Program-made: the position numbers and the translations under genes | From: Halomicrococcus gelatinilyticus | GTDB taxonomy: Archaea; Halobacteriota; Halobacteria; Halobacteriales; Haladaptataceae | Assembly (NCBI GenBank): GCA_024227995.1 | Contig: CP100465.1 | Location: forward strand, 1,798,001-1,862,000 | Length of the DNA stretch: 64,000 nt | Direction of reading: 5' to 3' | In this document: positions 29,663 through 38,221 of the stretch, in pieces | Numbering within the stretch: position 1 is the stretch's first letter | How the letters are laid out: the number at the start of each line of letters is the position of its first letter | The notes under the pieces: model-generated | What the model was told of the DNA's origin: nothing | Seen by the model: the letters and a program-made list of their open reading frames with translations, nothing else | The model's database searches: none

Positions 29663-30556
29663 CTACTCTTCGCGCGCGACCTCGTGGCGGCCGAAGCCGT
29701 AGCGCAGGCGGTTCGCCAGCCGGCGGGCGAACCGATCCTCGCGCGAGTCGAACCGCTCGGACAGCGCCTCGTAGATGAGCGGCACCGGCACCTCCTGTTC
29801 GAGCGCCTCCTGGACGGTCCAGGTGCCGGTCGACCCGCCGGCGACGAAGTCGGCGACGTCGCCGAGGTCGTTCCCCTCCTCGCGGAACGCCTCCTCGCAG
29901 AGCTCCAGCAGCCAGGAGCGGATGACCGCGCCGTTGTTCCACGTCCGCGCGACCGCTTCGAGGTCGAGGTCGTAGCGGCCGCGGTGCAGCAGTTCGAACC
30001 CTTCGCCGTACGCCTGCATCAGCGCGTACTCCACCCCGTTGTGGACCATCTTGACGTAGTGGCCCGACCCGGCGGGGCCCATCCGGTCGTGGCCCGCCGG
30101 CCCGGTCGCAACCGCGTCGAAGACGGGCGCGAGCTCCTCGTAGGCCCACTCCGGCCCGCCGACCATCAGCGAGAAGCCGAGTTCCGCGCCGGCGGGGCCG
30201 CCGCTGGTCCCGCAGTCGAGGTACGCCGCCGGGGTCGACTCCGCGCGACGCACCGAGTCCTCGAAGTAGGAGTTGCCACCGTCGACGACGACGTCGTCGC
30301 CGTCGAGGTGCGGTTCGAGGTCGTCGAGCGCGGCGTCAACCGGTTCCCCGGCGGGTACCATCAGCCAGATGCGCTTCTCGTCGCCCAGTCGCTCCGCGAG
30401 GTCGGTGACGGAGTCGGCGGGTTCTGCGCCCGCCTCGGCGGCCGACGCGACGGCCTCTTCGTCGAGGTCGAACGCGACCACGTCGTGGCCGGCGTCGAGC
30501 GTGCGGTCCACCACGATGCGACCCATGCGGCCCAGTCCGATGACGCCCAGTTGCAT
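29663..30556 (-). CDS. gndA: 6-phosphogluconate dehydrogenase, decarboxylating (short form)
   Basis: This 297-aa enzyme oxidises 6-phosphogluconate to ribulose 5-phosphate with NAD(P)+. It shows the Rossmann motif GVIGLGRMGR (4-13), the substrate loop VVDGGNSYFEDS, the CGTSGGPAGAELGFSLMVGG signature and the catalytic lysine in HYVKMVHNGVEYALMQAYGE (Lys169). GGSTGTWTVQEAL follows. The length fits the short YqeC/GndA-type used by haloarchaea for the oxidative pentose phosphate route. The ATG at 30556 starts directly with the Rossmann strand. Confidence 0.94.
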   Translation of the reverse strand: MQLGVIGLGRMGRIVVDRTLDAGHDVVAFDLDEEAVASAAEAGAEPADSVTDLAERLGDEKRIWLMVPAGEPVDAALDDLEPHLDGDDVVVDGGNSYFEDSVRRAESTPAAYLDCGTSGGPAGAELGFSLMVGGPEWAYEELAPVFDAVATGPAGHDRMGPAGSGHYVKMVHNGVEYALMQAYGEGFELLHRGRYDLDLEAVARTWNNGAVIRSWLLELCEEAFREEGNDLGDVADFVAGGSTGTWTVQEALEQEVPVPLIYEALSERFDSREDRFARRLANRLRYGFGRHEVAREE

Positions 30557-31493
30557 GCGTGGAGACTGCGCGCGGCAGGTCGTAGTGGTTGCGATTCGCC
30601 GCGCGGCGACCGTCGCCAGGCAGGCCGTCTGACCCGGGGCGTCCGTCCTTCCTACCCGGTGTCGTGACGCGACCGACCGTGCGCCGTCCCTTCGTCAAGC
30701 GCGGTCTGTCGACAGTACCAACCGTATCAATCGACTCATAACAAAGCGTGTCGGGCTAAATTTAGCTATCGATGGTGCTCCGCGAGGCACGGACCGACGA
30801 CGACCACCCGGGCGCAGTGACGACTGGACGCCGCGTCCGTCGCCGGCGATGGTCGGGGTCCGTTCTTCGAACGGCGAGTCGACCTGCGGTTGCGCTTCCC
30901 CCTGGGCGAACCGCGAGCGACTCGACGCGAACGTCGAACGACGCGGGGACACCATCCACCACCACGGCGTCGAGCACTACCTGCCGTCGAACGACACCCA
31001 GCAGACGGTCCAGAACGGTGCGACGCGGTTGCCGCCGTTTCGGTCCCCGTTCCTCGACACTCGCCTCGTCGGCCCCTCCCGCTGCCGGTGAACGACCATC
31101 CCCGGCGCGACACGTCCGCACCGCTCGAACGTCTCGCCCCCGGACTCGCCGACCCCCTGCGGTGAGCCGGGGGTGTCGTTCGCGTACCCCTACCCTCCTG
31201 CCACCCGGCCGGAACCTGACGACGACGCTTCGAGCACGACGGAGCGCCGGAACGCCACCCGGCGAGGGCTCGCGGGACCGATTCCGGCGGCGTCGAGCCG
31301 ACGCTTCCGAAGGTAGCGCTGCGTTTCGTCTCGTCCTCCCGGCGCACCAGCGCCTTCCAGCACAGCAGCCGACCGACCGGACGAGCGCCGCGGCCACTGC
31401 TGGCCACCGCTCGGACCGTGGCGTCCGCTCCGACCGCGAGGTCCGAAGCGTCCGCGAAAAAAGCGAGTCGGGCGATGCGGGTGGAGGGCCGCG
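30557..31493. other. Gene-poor interval without recognisable gene
   Basis: This 937-bp stretch lies upstream of gndA (minus strand) and beyond the 3' end of the CAP-domain gene. Long overlapping frames exist on both strands because of the high GC, but they give Arg-rich, low-complexity proteins without motifs. A locally AT-rich patch (30740-30775, GCTAAATTTAGCTATCGAT) could hold a promoter. I see no tRNA or clear repeat. It may be decayed coding sequence. Confidence 0.5.
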
Positions 31494-32651
31494 TCAGCAG
31501 AAGTTCTGCGTGGCGTACACCTTCCCTTCGTCGGTGACGGCGACGCCGATGCCCTCGTTGCGCCAGGCGTCGGCGAGGATGTTCTCCCGGTGGCCCGAGG
31601 AGTTCATCCACTGGTTCACGATGCCGCGGGCGAGTTCCGCCTCCGTGGTGTACTGGACGCCGCCGCTGACCGGCGTGTCGTACCACGTCTGGGCGATGTT
31701 CTCGCCGCCGGTGAGGTAGGTGCCGTCGCCGGTGGGCGCGCGACACTCGTAGCCGAACTGGCGGTAGCGGTCCGAGAAGTCGTCGCCCTCAGGGGAGACG
31801 TGCGAGAAGTACCCCCGCGTCGCCATGTCCTCGCTGTGCGAGCGTGCGATCGCGCGGAGGTCGGCGTCGAACGAGAGCGCGTTCAGCCCGCGCTCGGTGC
31901 GCTCGTCGTTGACGTACTGGTGTATCAGCCGCTCGACCTCGCCCCGGTCCAGGCCGTCATCGTCGGACGGAGCAGTCGTCGTGGTGGTGTCGGGAGTGGT
32001 CGTCGGCGTCGGTGTCGTGGTGGTGTCGGGAGTGGTCGTCGGCGTCGGTGTCGTGGTGGTGTCGGGAGTGGTCGTCGGCGTCGGTGTCGTGGTGGTGTCG
32101 GGAGTGGTCGTCGGCGTCGGTGTCGTGGTGGTGTCGGGAGTGGTCGTCGGCGTCGGTGTCGTGGTGGTGTCGGGAGTGGTCGTCGTGGTATCCGGAGTCG
32201 CGGTGGTCGTCGGCGTCGGTGTCGTGGTGGTCTCCGGCGTCGTCGTACTGTCCGGCGTCGTCGTGCTGTCTGGTGCCGACGTCGTCTCGGGGGTGGTGGT
32301 CGTGGGTGCCGACGTGACCGGCGACGCACCGTCGTCGGTGGTCGGCTCCGACGTGGTCGTGCTGTCGGGGGTCGTGGTCGTCGCGTCCGCCGCGTCGTCC
32401 GCCGACTGCTCGTCGGTCGACGCGAACGCGTCGGCGAATGCGTCGACCAGCGGGTTCAGGACCGCGTCGAGGTCCCAGTCGGACAGCAGGTCGGCTATCG
32501 CGGTGACGAGCGACCCGCCGTCGTCCGCCGTCCCGGCCCGGTCGCCCTGCGCGGCGGTGGTCGTCGCGGCGACCGGTGCGCCGACGCTGCTCACCAGCAG
32601 CAGCGCCACCGTCGCCAGCGCGACCATCCGAGAGCTCCCCGCGTCGGCCAT
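31494..32651 (-). CDS. Secreted CAP/SCP-domain protein with Thr/Pro repeat stalk
   Basis: The 385-aa protein has an N-terminal Sec-type signal (MVALATVALLLVSSVGAPVAA) and an acidic region. Residues about 80-240 are Thr/Pro/Asp-rich with perfect 12-residue repeats (PTPTTTPDTTTT). The C-terminal CAP domain has VNDERTERGLNALSFDADLR, RSHSEDMATRGYFSHVSPEG, GENIAQTWYD and WMNSSGHRENIL, and ends AVTDEGKVYATQNFC. Its His/Glu set is complete. The stalk is a likely O-glycosylation site at the cell surface. CAP domains are linked to proteolysis or binding, and the role here is open. The longer upstream gap holds its likely promoter. Confidence 0.85.
   Translation of the reverse strand: MADAGSSRMVALATVALLLVSSVGAPVAATTTAAQGDRAGTADDGGSLVTAIADLLSDWDLDAVLNPLVDAFADAFASTDEQSADDAADATTTTPDSTTTSEPTTDDGASPVTSAPTTTTPETTSAPDSTTTPDSTTTPETTTTPTPTTTATPDTTTTTPDTTTTPTPTTTPDTTTTPTPTTTPDTTTTPTPTTTPDTTTTPTPTTTPDTTTTPTPTTTPDTTTTTAPSDDDGLDRGEVERLIHQYVNDERTERGLNALSFDADLRAIARSHSEDMATRGYFSHVSPEGDDFSDRYRQFGYECRAPTGDGTYLTGGENIAQTWYDTPVSGGVQYTTEAELARGIVNQWMNSSGHRENILADAWRNEGIGVAVTDEGKVYATQNFC
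31978..32187. repeat. 36-bp in-frame tandem repeat within CAP-protein gene
   Basis: Five identical 36-bp units run from 31978 to 32157, with a partial sixth to about 32187. They encode a 12-residue Thr/Pro/Asp unit on the minus strand. Exact identity, including silent positions, points to recent expansion by slippage or recombination. Copy number probably varies between strains. Confidence 0.9.
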
Positions 32652-32960
32652 CGGTTAGCTCCCCTCCGCGGTCGCGCCGTCGGTCGTATCACTGTGCGTC
32701 TCGTGGCAGCGTCGCCACTGCCGGTGTCTGGTCGTGCTGGCGTGCCATGCCATCGCGAGTAACTCTCTCTGCCCTTGCGATATAATTTTTTGTATACTCG
32801 GGGTTGCATATCTGATTGCAGATGAAAAACCAGGGACACGTTAAAGAGTATGGTGTCTGGGTTGGGGATAGGCTTGTTTTCTTCGAATCGTGAGCCAGCG
32901 TCGGCCGGTCGGCCGTTCGCTGGTCCCCCGCGTCCGTCGTCTCGTCGGTGCGCGGCGGCG
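32652..32960. promoter_or_regulatory. AT-rich upstream region of the CAP-protein gene
   Basis: This 309-bp gap separates the CAP gene (its start at 32651) from the end of the HTH_10 gene. A markedly AT-rich patch (32779-32830) contains GATATAATTTTTTGTATAC, which on the minus strand gives a TATA-like box and a transcript start near 32765, leaving about 110 nt of leader. Beside it is a small hairpin ATCTG/CAGAT (32810-32823). No gene is seen. Confidence 0.5.
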
Positions 32961-33614
32961 CTACGCCACCAGTTCCTGCACTATCCGCGATTCGGCTTTC
33001 CGGAGATGTGTGGAGGCGGTGCTGGGCGCGCAGTCCAGTTCGGCGGCGACGTCCTCGACGGTTCCCGTGCGCGGTACGTCGTAGTACCCGGTCTCGACGG
33101 CGGCGGCGAGCGACTCGCGCTGGCGGTCGGTCAGCAGCGACGTGAAGCGGACCCGCGACGCGTCGTACTCGCCGACCTGGTCCACGTCGACCTCGATGTC
33201 GGCGGGGAGGTCGTCCATCGTCCCCTGCATGTCCGCCGGGCGGCCGACGATCTCCATCGCCATCGCTCCCTCGCCGGTGTAGACGATGGGCGGGACGACC
33301 AGCAGGCTGGTCTCCGCGAACGCGGCCCTGAACCGGCCGTCGACGTCGCGCTTCTCGTGTTCGAGGTAGGCGTAGAACGACTCGTCGTCGAGTGTCGTCA
33401 CGTCGAAGGCCCGTATCAGCGGCGATTCGTCGAGCGCCGCGGCGTAGGGCTCCGGGTCGCCGACGATGCGGAAGAGGAGGTAGTCGTACTCGGGATGGGA
33501 GAGGTTCCAGTTCAGCAACTCCGCCCGTTCGAGGTCGTCGTGCTCCATCACGAACTCCCGCATCGGATTGCGCTGCTCCGGCGGGTGGTAGAGCGTCAGG
33601 TGGAGGTATTTCAT
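32961..33614 (-). CDS. HTH_10 (bacterio-opsin activator-like) transcriptional regulator
   Basis: The 217-aa protein has the haloarchaeal Bat-type C-terminal HTH_10 domain (LTDRQRESLAAAVETGYYDV, then VEDVAAELDCAPSTASTHLR). It lacks the GAF/PAS sensors of Bat, and its N-terminal half (MKYLHLTLYHPPEQRNPM) is of the small sensor-less kind. It probably senses a small ligand or a redox cue. It diverges from a P450 gene with 82 bp between the starts. A TATA-like TCTTAAAGG (33636-33644) lies about 25 nt upstream, so the transcript is likely leaderless. It may control the P450. Confidence 0.85.
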   Translation of the reverse strand: MKYLHLTLYHPPEQRNPMREFVMEHDDLERAELLNWNLSHPEYDYLLFRIVGDPEPYAAALDESPLIRAFDVTTLDDESFYAYLEHEKRDVDGRFRAAFAETSLLVVPPIVYTGEGAMAMEIVGRPADMQGTMDDLPADIEVDVDQVGEYDASRVRFTSLLTDRQRESLAAAVETGYYDVPRTGTVEDVAAELDCAPSTASTHLRKAESRIVQELVA

Positions 33615-33696
33615 GCGAGCAGCTACGGACACGCCTCTTAAAGGCTCTAGTGGCTTCGCGAGAACCGGCTTCGGCGAGGCGCTCCGAAATCTACGT

Positions 33697-35058
33697 ATGA
33701 CATCGTCAGAGTCCCATTCCGGCGAGCGCATCGAGGACAGACCGCTCCCGCCGCGCCCCGACGGCGTTCCGGTCGCCGGCAACACCGTCCAGTTCGTCCG
33801 CGACCCGTTCGCGTTCTACGACGGCCTCGCGGAGTACGGCGACGTGGTGTCGTACTCGGTGGCCGGCGAGGAGTTCTGCACGCTCCTCCATCCCGACCAC
33901 GTCGAGCAGGTGCTGGTCACCGACGAGGCGTCGTTCGGCAAGAGCGAGTTCGTCCAGGACGCGGGCGACTTCCTGGGCAACGGGCTTCTCCTGAGCGAGG
34001 GCGACCACTGGCGCCGCCAGCGCACGCGGATGCAGCCGGCCTTCTACCGCGAGCGCATCGCGTCGTACGCCGCCGACATGGCCGACTTCGCCGCCGAGCG
34101 GGCGGCGTCGTGGGACGACGGGGAGACCGTCAGCGTCCTCCCGGGGATGAAGGAGCTCACGCTCGCCATCCTCGCCAGCTCGCTGTTCGACCTGGACGTC
34201 CGCGGCCGGTCGTCGGCCATCCGCGACGCGACGCGCGCCATCAACGACAAGGCCGACGCGGGGTCCGTCGACGCCTTCCTCCCCGACTGGGTGCCGACGC
34301 CGACCAACCGCCGGTTCCGGCGCGCCGTCGACGACTTCGACGACGTCATCGCCGACCTGATCGCCCAGAGCCGGGGCGCGGACGAGGCAGGGGACGACTT
34401 CCTCTCCATCCTGCTCACTGCGACCGACGACGACGGCGAGACCATGTCGGAGTCCGACCTGCGCGACGAACTGGCCACCTTCCTGTTCGCCGGCCACGAG
34501 ACGACGTCGCTCGCGCTCACCTACGCCTGGGTCTGCCTCTCGGAGAATCCGGACGCCCGCGAGAAACTGCACGCCGAACTCGCGGACGTGCTCGGCGGCG
34601 ACCGGCCGACGATGGCCGATCTCGCCGACCTGGAGTACACCGAGCTCGTCGTCAAGGAGACCCTGCGGCGCTACCCGCCTGCGTACGTCGTCTTCCGCGA
34701 GGCGCGCGAGGACGTCGAGATCGGTGGCTACCGCGTCCCCGAGGGGACGACGCTCACCCTCCCGCAGTTCGAGATTCACAACGACGAGCGGTGGTTCGAC
34801 GACCCCGAGGCGTTCCGCCCGGCGCGCTGGACCGAGGAGATGGCGGAATCGCTGCCGGACTACGCCTACTTCCCGTTCGGCGGCGGTCCTCGCCACTGCA
34901 TCGGCATGCGTTTCGCGTACGCCGAACTGCAACTCGTCCTGGCGACGATGGCCCAGCGGGTCACGCTCGACCGCGTTGACGACGGCCCGCTCGACCGCCG
35001 GATGGGGACGACGATGGAACCCGAGGGCGACGTCGAGATGGTCGTCACCGAGCGGTAA
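33697..35058 (+). CDS. Cytochrome P450
   Basis: This 453-aa soluble haem monooxygenase has the proline-rich start RPLPPRPDGVPVAGN, the C-helix DHWRRQRTRMQPAF and the I-helix oxygen-binding motif FAGHETTS. ETLRRYPPAYVVFRE holds the ExxR, and FPFGGGPRHCIGMRFA holds the haem ligand Cys401. All essential residues are present. The substrate is unknown. Haloarchaeal P450s have been suggested for carotenoid or lipid oxidation. No redox partner gene is adjacent. The ATG at 33697 is preferred because the family start falls there, whereas the frame upstream overlaps the divergent promoter. The adjacent HTH_10 gene is a candidate regulator. Confidence 0.95.
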   Translation: MTSSESHSGERIEDRPLPPRPDGVPVAGNTVQFVRDPFAFYDGLAEYGDVVSYSVAGEEFCTLLHPDHVEQVLVTDEASFGKSEFVQDAGDFLGNGLLLSEGDHWRRQRTRMQPAFYRERIASYAADMADFAAERAASWDDGETVSVLPGMKELTLAILASSLFDLDVRGRSSAIRDATRAINDKADAGSVDAFLPDWVPTPTNRRFRRAVDDFDDVIADLIAQSRGADEAGDDFLSILLTATDDDGETMSESDLRDELATFLFAGHETTSLALTYAWVCLSENPDAREKLHAELADVLGGDRPTMADLADLEYTELVVKETLRRYPPAYVVFREAREDVEIGGYRVPEGTTLTLPQFEIHNDERWFDDPEAFRPARWTEEMAESLPDYAYFPFGGGPRHCIGMRFAYAELQLVLATMAQRVTLDRVDDGPLDRRMGTTMEPEGDVEMVVTER

Positions 35059-35062
35059 GGAG

Positions 35063-36382
35063 CTACTCGCGCCGGGAACGCCAGCGTTCGACGCCAGCGC
35101 CGAGCAGCGCGAGCAGTCCGCCGACGAGCAAGAACGACTGCTCGGCGAGGCGGTCCGGCGCGACGTACTTCACCATCGAGACGGCCCACGCGGCGCGCTC
35201 GCGGACGACGCCCGCGTCGCTCGTCTGGTTCGGAAGGCCGGCTTCACGGGCCGTCGGCCCGTCGCTGCCCTCGCCCGGTAGACGGTCGGCCTCGTAGGGG
35301 AGCGCGCCGGTCGACACCGCCCAGACGACCTCGCCGTTCTCGTCGACCTCGACGACGCGGTCGTTGTACGAGTCGGCGACGAGCGTGTGGCCGTTCGGCA
35401 GGCGGTCGGCGTCCCGCGGCCAGTCGAAGGTCGCGCTGCCGCCGTACTCCCACTCGATTGCGCCCGTGCTCGCGTTCAACTCGACCACGCGGTCGTTCTC
35501 GCTGTCGGCGACGAGCAGGGTGCCGTCGTCGAGCGTGTCCGGGTTGTGCTGTTCGTGGAGCACGTCGCCGCGCTCGTGGTAGTCGTCCGGCCCGACGACG
35601 GGGTCGACGGTGACGGCGCTGGCCGTCCCGCTCGTCCCACCTGCATCGTCGGTCGCGTTGCGGTCCACGTGCAGGTCGACGACCGTGTCGAAGTTCCGGA
35701 GGCTCACCCGGAAGGTGTCGCGGCCGACGCGGTCGACGTCGTTCATGTGCGTCCAGTCGCCCTCCGGGCCCATGCCGTCGGGGCGGTCGTAGCGCTCGGT
35801 GGCGTTCCACTGCCAGACGATCTCCTTCGAGCGGTTCACCGCGAACACGCGGTCGTTGCCCATGTCGACGAGCACCCAGTGCGGCTCGCCGTCGACGACG
35901 TACCGGTCGGCGTCGTGGAGTTCGTGGGCGTGCAGTTTCGCGTCGAACCACGCGTACTCCCACAGCGTCTCCTTCGTCTCCTTGTCCACGATGCGCAGCG
36001 CGTTGCGGACGCAGTTGTCGTACCCATCGTCCCCGTAGGGCGCGGGGCACTGGCTGTCGGGGAGTTCGTCGGCGACCGCGACCTGGACGCGACCGTCGCC
36101 GAGCGCCTCCACGTCGAAGACGTCGTCGGCGTCGGCGTACTCCCAGACCACCTCGCCGCCGGGGGTCACCTCGATGGCTCTCCCCTCGTCTTCGTAGCCC
36201 TGGAGCGCGACGAGCGTGTTGTTCTGCGGCCGGTTCTCGTCGACGGTCAGCCGCGGCTGGGCGGGGGCGGCGAGCGCGCCGACCGCAGCGACCGCCAGCA
36301 GCGCGACGCCGACGACGGCGAGCAGTTTCGCGCGCCGGCCGGGGACCGCGAGCCACGAGCGGGGGGAGACGTCGGAGGACAC
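35063..36382 (-). CDS. Membrane-anchored arylsulfotransferase-like (ASST-type) propeller protein
   Basis: This 439-aa protein has a single N-terminal helix (AKLLAVVGVALLAVAAVGAL) and a second near the C-terminus (QSFLLVGGLLALLGAGVERW). The region between is outside the cell and has repeated propeller strands (GGEVVWEYADADDVFDVEAL, LLVADSENDRVVELN, HTLVADSYNDRVVEVDENG). It resembles the ASST family that transfers sulfate between phenolic groups, with WDTHMND-like HMNDVDRV and LHEQHNPDT as histidine-bearing motifs. Catalysis is unproven. The GTG at 36382 is preferred because the longer frame to 36451 adds unrelated residues. It converges with the P450 gene, 4 bp between the stops. Confidence 0.75.
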   Translation of the reverse strand: MSSDVSPRSWLAVPGRRAKLLAVVGVALLAVAAVGALAAPAQPRLTVDENRPQNNTLVALQGYEDEGRAIEVTPGGEVVWEYADADDVFDVEALGDGRVQVAVADELPDSQCPAPYGDDGYDNCVRNALRIVDKETKETLWEYAWFDAKLHAHELHDADRYVVDGEPHWVLVDMGNDRVFAVNRSKEIVWQWNATERYDRPDGMGPEGDWTHMNDVDRVGRDTFRVSLRNFDTVVDLHVDRNATDDAGGTSGTASAVTVDPVVGPDDYHERGDVLHEQHNPDTLDDGTLLVADSENDRVVELNASTGAIEWEYGGSATFDWPRDADRLPNGHTLVADSYNDRVVEVDENGEVVWAVSTGALPYEADRLPGEGSDGPTAREAGLPNQTSDAGVVRERAAWAVSMVKYVAPDRLAEQSFLLVGGLLALLGAGVERWRSRRE

Positions 36383-36536
36383 GCCCGGGCGGTTCGAAGG
36401 GGCGGAAAAAAGGTGGTTCGGTTCGCCCGCCCGGGCGTGACGCCCCGCCACCGCCCGCGGGCGAGTGGCCCGCTAGCACGCGCCATTCCTGTCAGCTTTC
36501 GAAACTACTTCCCCGCCCCCTCGCCGAGGACGCGTA

Positions 36537-37730
36537 ATGAGTTACAGCATCGGCCTCGTCGGCAAGCCCTCCGTGGGCAAGTCGACGTTCTTCAACGCCG
36601 CGACGATGAACGACGTGCCGGAGGGTGCCTACCCCTTCACGACCATCGACCCGACGGTGGGCGAGGCGTACGTCCGCGTGGATTGCGCCGCGCCGGAGTT
36701 CGAGGAGACCTGCACCCCGAGCGTCGGCTTCTGCGAAGAGGGCACGCGCTACGTCCCGACGAAGCTCGTCGACGTGGCGGGGCTCATCCCCGGCGCTCAC
36801 GAGGGCAACGGGCTGGGCAACCAGTTCCTCACCGACCTCAACGAGACGGACGTGCTCGTCCACGTCGTCGACTTCTCCGGCACGACCGACGCCGAGGGCG
36901 AACCGACCGAGGACCACGACCCCCGCGAGGACATCGACTTCCTCGAGCGCGAACTCGACATGTGGTACCTGGAGGTGCTGGAGAAGGGAATCGAGCGCTA
37001 CCGGACGGGCTACGACGGCGGCGAGGACGCCATCGAGGAGGACCTCGCCGAGCAGATGTCGGCGTTCCGGACGAACGAGGACGAGATCAAGCAGGTCATC
37101 CTCTCGCTCGACCTCGAACTCGACCCCGACGAGTGGGACGAGACCGACCACGAGGAACTCGCCCGCGAGATCCGCAAGCGCACGAAGCCGATGGTCATCG
37201 CGGCGAACAAGATGGACACCCCCGAGGCGCAGGCGAACTACGCGGAGATCGTCGACGACCCCGACTACGAGCACCTGACCATCGTCCCCGCGAGTGCGCA
37301 CGCGGAGAAAGCACTGAAGAACGCGGCCGAACAGGGCGTCGTCGACTACGACGCGGGCGACGAGGACTTCGCCATCGAGGGCGACGTGAGCGCCGAGCAG
37401 GAGCAGGGACTCGAACAGATCCGGGAGTTCGTCACCGGGTACGGCGGCACGGGCGTCCAGCAGGCCCTGGAGACCGCGCTGTTCGACGTCCTCGACCTCG
37501 TCGCGGTGTTCCCCGGGTCCGCGAACGGCTCGAAGAGCGAGAAGGGCGTCTTCCGCGACTGCTTCCTGCTCCCCGAGGGCTCGACCGCCGAGGACTTCGC
37601 CTACCACCTGCACAGCGACATCGGCGACGGCTTCCTCCACGCCATCGACTGTCGCAGCGAACGCCAGATCGGCGCCGACTCGGAGCTCGACCACCGCTCC
37701 GTCGTCGAGATCGTCTCGACGAACCAGTAG
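36537..37730 (+). CDS. YchF/OBG-type GTP/ATP-binding translation-associated GTPase
   Basis: The 397-aa cytosolic P-loop protein has GLVGKPSVGKSTFFNA (P-loop, 6-21), a G2-type TTIDPTVG, the G3 DVAGLIPGAHEGNGLGNQFL and the G4 NKMD. Helical and C-terminal TGS domains follow (FRDCFLLPEGSTAEDFAYHL). These features place it in the OBG family, which includes YchF/Ola1 and archaeal relatives. Such proteins contact ribosomes and respond to redox and stress. The length is typical. A 26-bp minisatellite starts 93 bp after its stop. Confidence 0.9.
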   Translation: MSYSIGLVGKPSVGKSTFFNAATMNDVPEGAYPFTTIDPTVGEAYVRVDCAAPEFEETCTPSVGFCEEGTRYVPTKLVDVAGLIPGAHEGNGLGNQFLTDLNETDVLVHVVDFSGTTDAEGEPTEDHDPREDIDFLERELDMWYLEVLEKGIERYRTGYDGGEDAIEEDLAEQMSAFRTNEDEIKQVILSLDLELDPDEWDETDHEELAREIRKRTKPMVIAANKMDTPEAQANYAEIVDDPDYEHLTIVPASAHAEKALKNAAEQGVVDYDAGDEDFAIEGDVSAEQEQGLEQIREFVTGYGGTGVQQALETALFDVLDLVAVFPGSANGSKSEKGVFRDCFLLPEGSTAEDFAYHLHSDIGDGFLHAIDCRSERQIGADSELDHRSVVEIVSTNQ

Positions 37731-37823
37731 GCAGGACGCGGTCGGGACGGGCCGCGACTCCGCGTTCTGTCGACTAGCGGCGGGGATGACGGACAGGGTG
37801 GAGAGCGACGATAGCGGTGGGCG

Positions 37824-38065
37824 GTGGCGGTGTGCGGAAGGCGGCGGCTGTGGCGGTGTGCGGAAGGCGGCGGCTGTGGCGGTGTGCGGAAGGCGGCGGC
37901 TGTGGCGGTGTGCGGAAGGCGGCGGCTGTGGCGGTGTGCGGAAGGCGGCGGCTGTGGCGGTGTGCGGAAGGCGGCGGCTGTGGCGGTGTGCGGAAGGCGG
38001 CGGCTGTGGCGGTGTGCGGAAGGCGGCGGCTGTGGCGGTGTGCGGAAGGCGGCGGCTGTGGCGGT
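37824..38065. repeat. 26-bp minisatellite, nine perfect copies
   Basis: Nine exact 26-bp units (37824-38057) begin GTGGCGGTGTGCGGAAGG and end CGGCGGCT. A partial tenth unit (38058-38065) follows. The unit length is not a multiple of three, and every frame on the plus strand stays open through the array, which gives spurious Gly/Arg-rich frames. It lies in a 491-bp gap between convergent genes, has no spacers and so is not CRISPR. The G-rich strand could form unusual structures. Confidence 0.95.
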
Positions 38066-38072
38066 TAGCTGT

Positions 38073-38218
38073 ACGGCGCGCGGAGCGCGCCGTTTCACCG
38101 CGAGCGACCGCAGGGAGCGAGCGGGACGTTTTTCATCGACGTTTTTGCGAGGAGGGTGCCCGCAGCGCCGAAGGCGCGAGGACACCCGACGAAGTAAAAA
38201 GGTCGAAGTAAAAAGGTC
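38073..38218. terminator. Convergent terminator region: perfect hairpin plus 14-bp direct repeat
   Basis: ACGGCGCGC (38073-38081) pairs perfectly with GCGCGCCGT (38085-38093) around a 3-nt loop, and T-runs follow at 38128-38132 and 38140-38144. At 38191-38218 the sequence GAAGTAAAAAGGTC occurs twice head to tail. On the minus strand this gives T-tracts just after engB. It is positioned to end transcripts from both sides. Confidence 0.5.
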
Positions 38219-38221
38219 GGC

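Noticed and set aside
37824-38065. CRISPR array
   Set aside because: Units are directly adjacent with no spacers and no cas genes are present.
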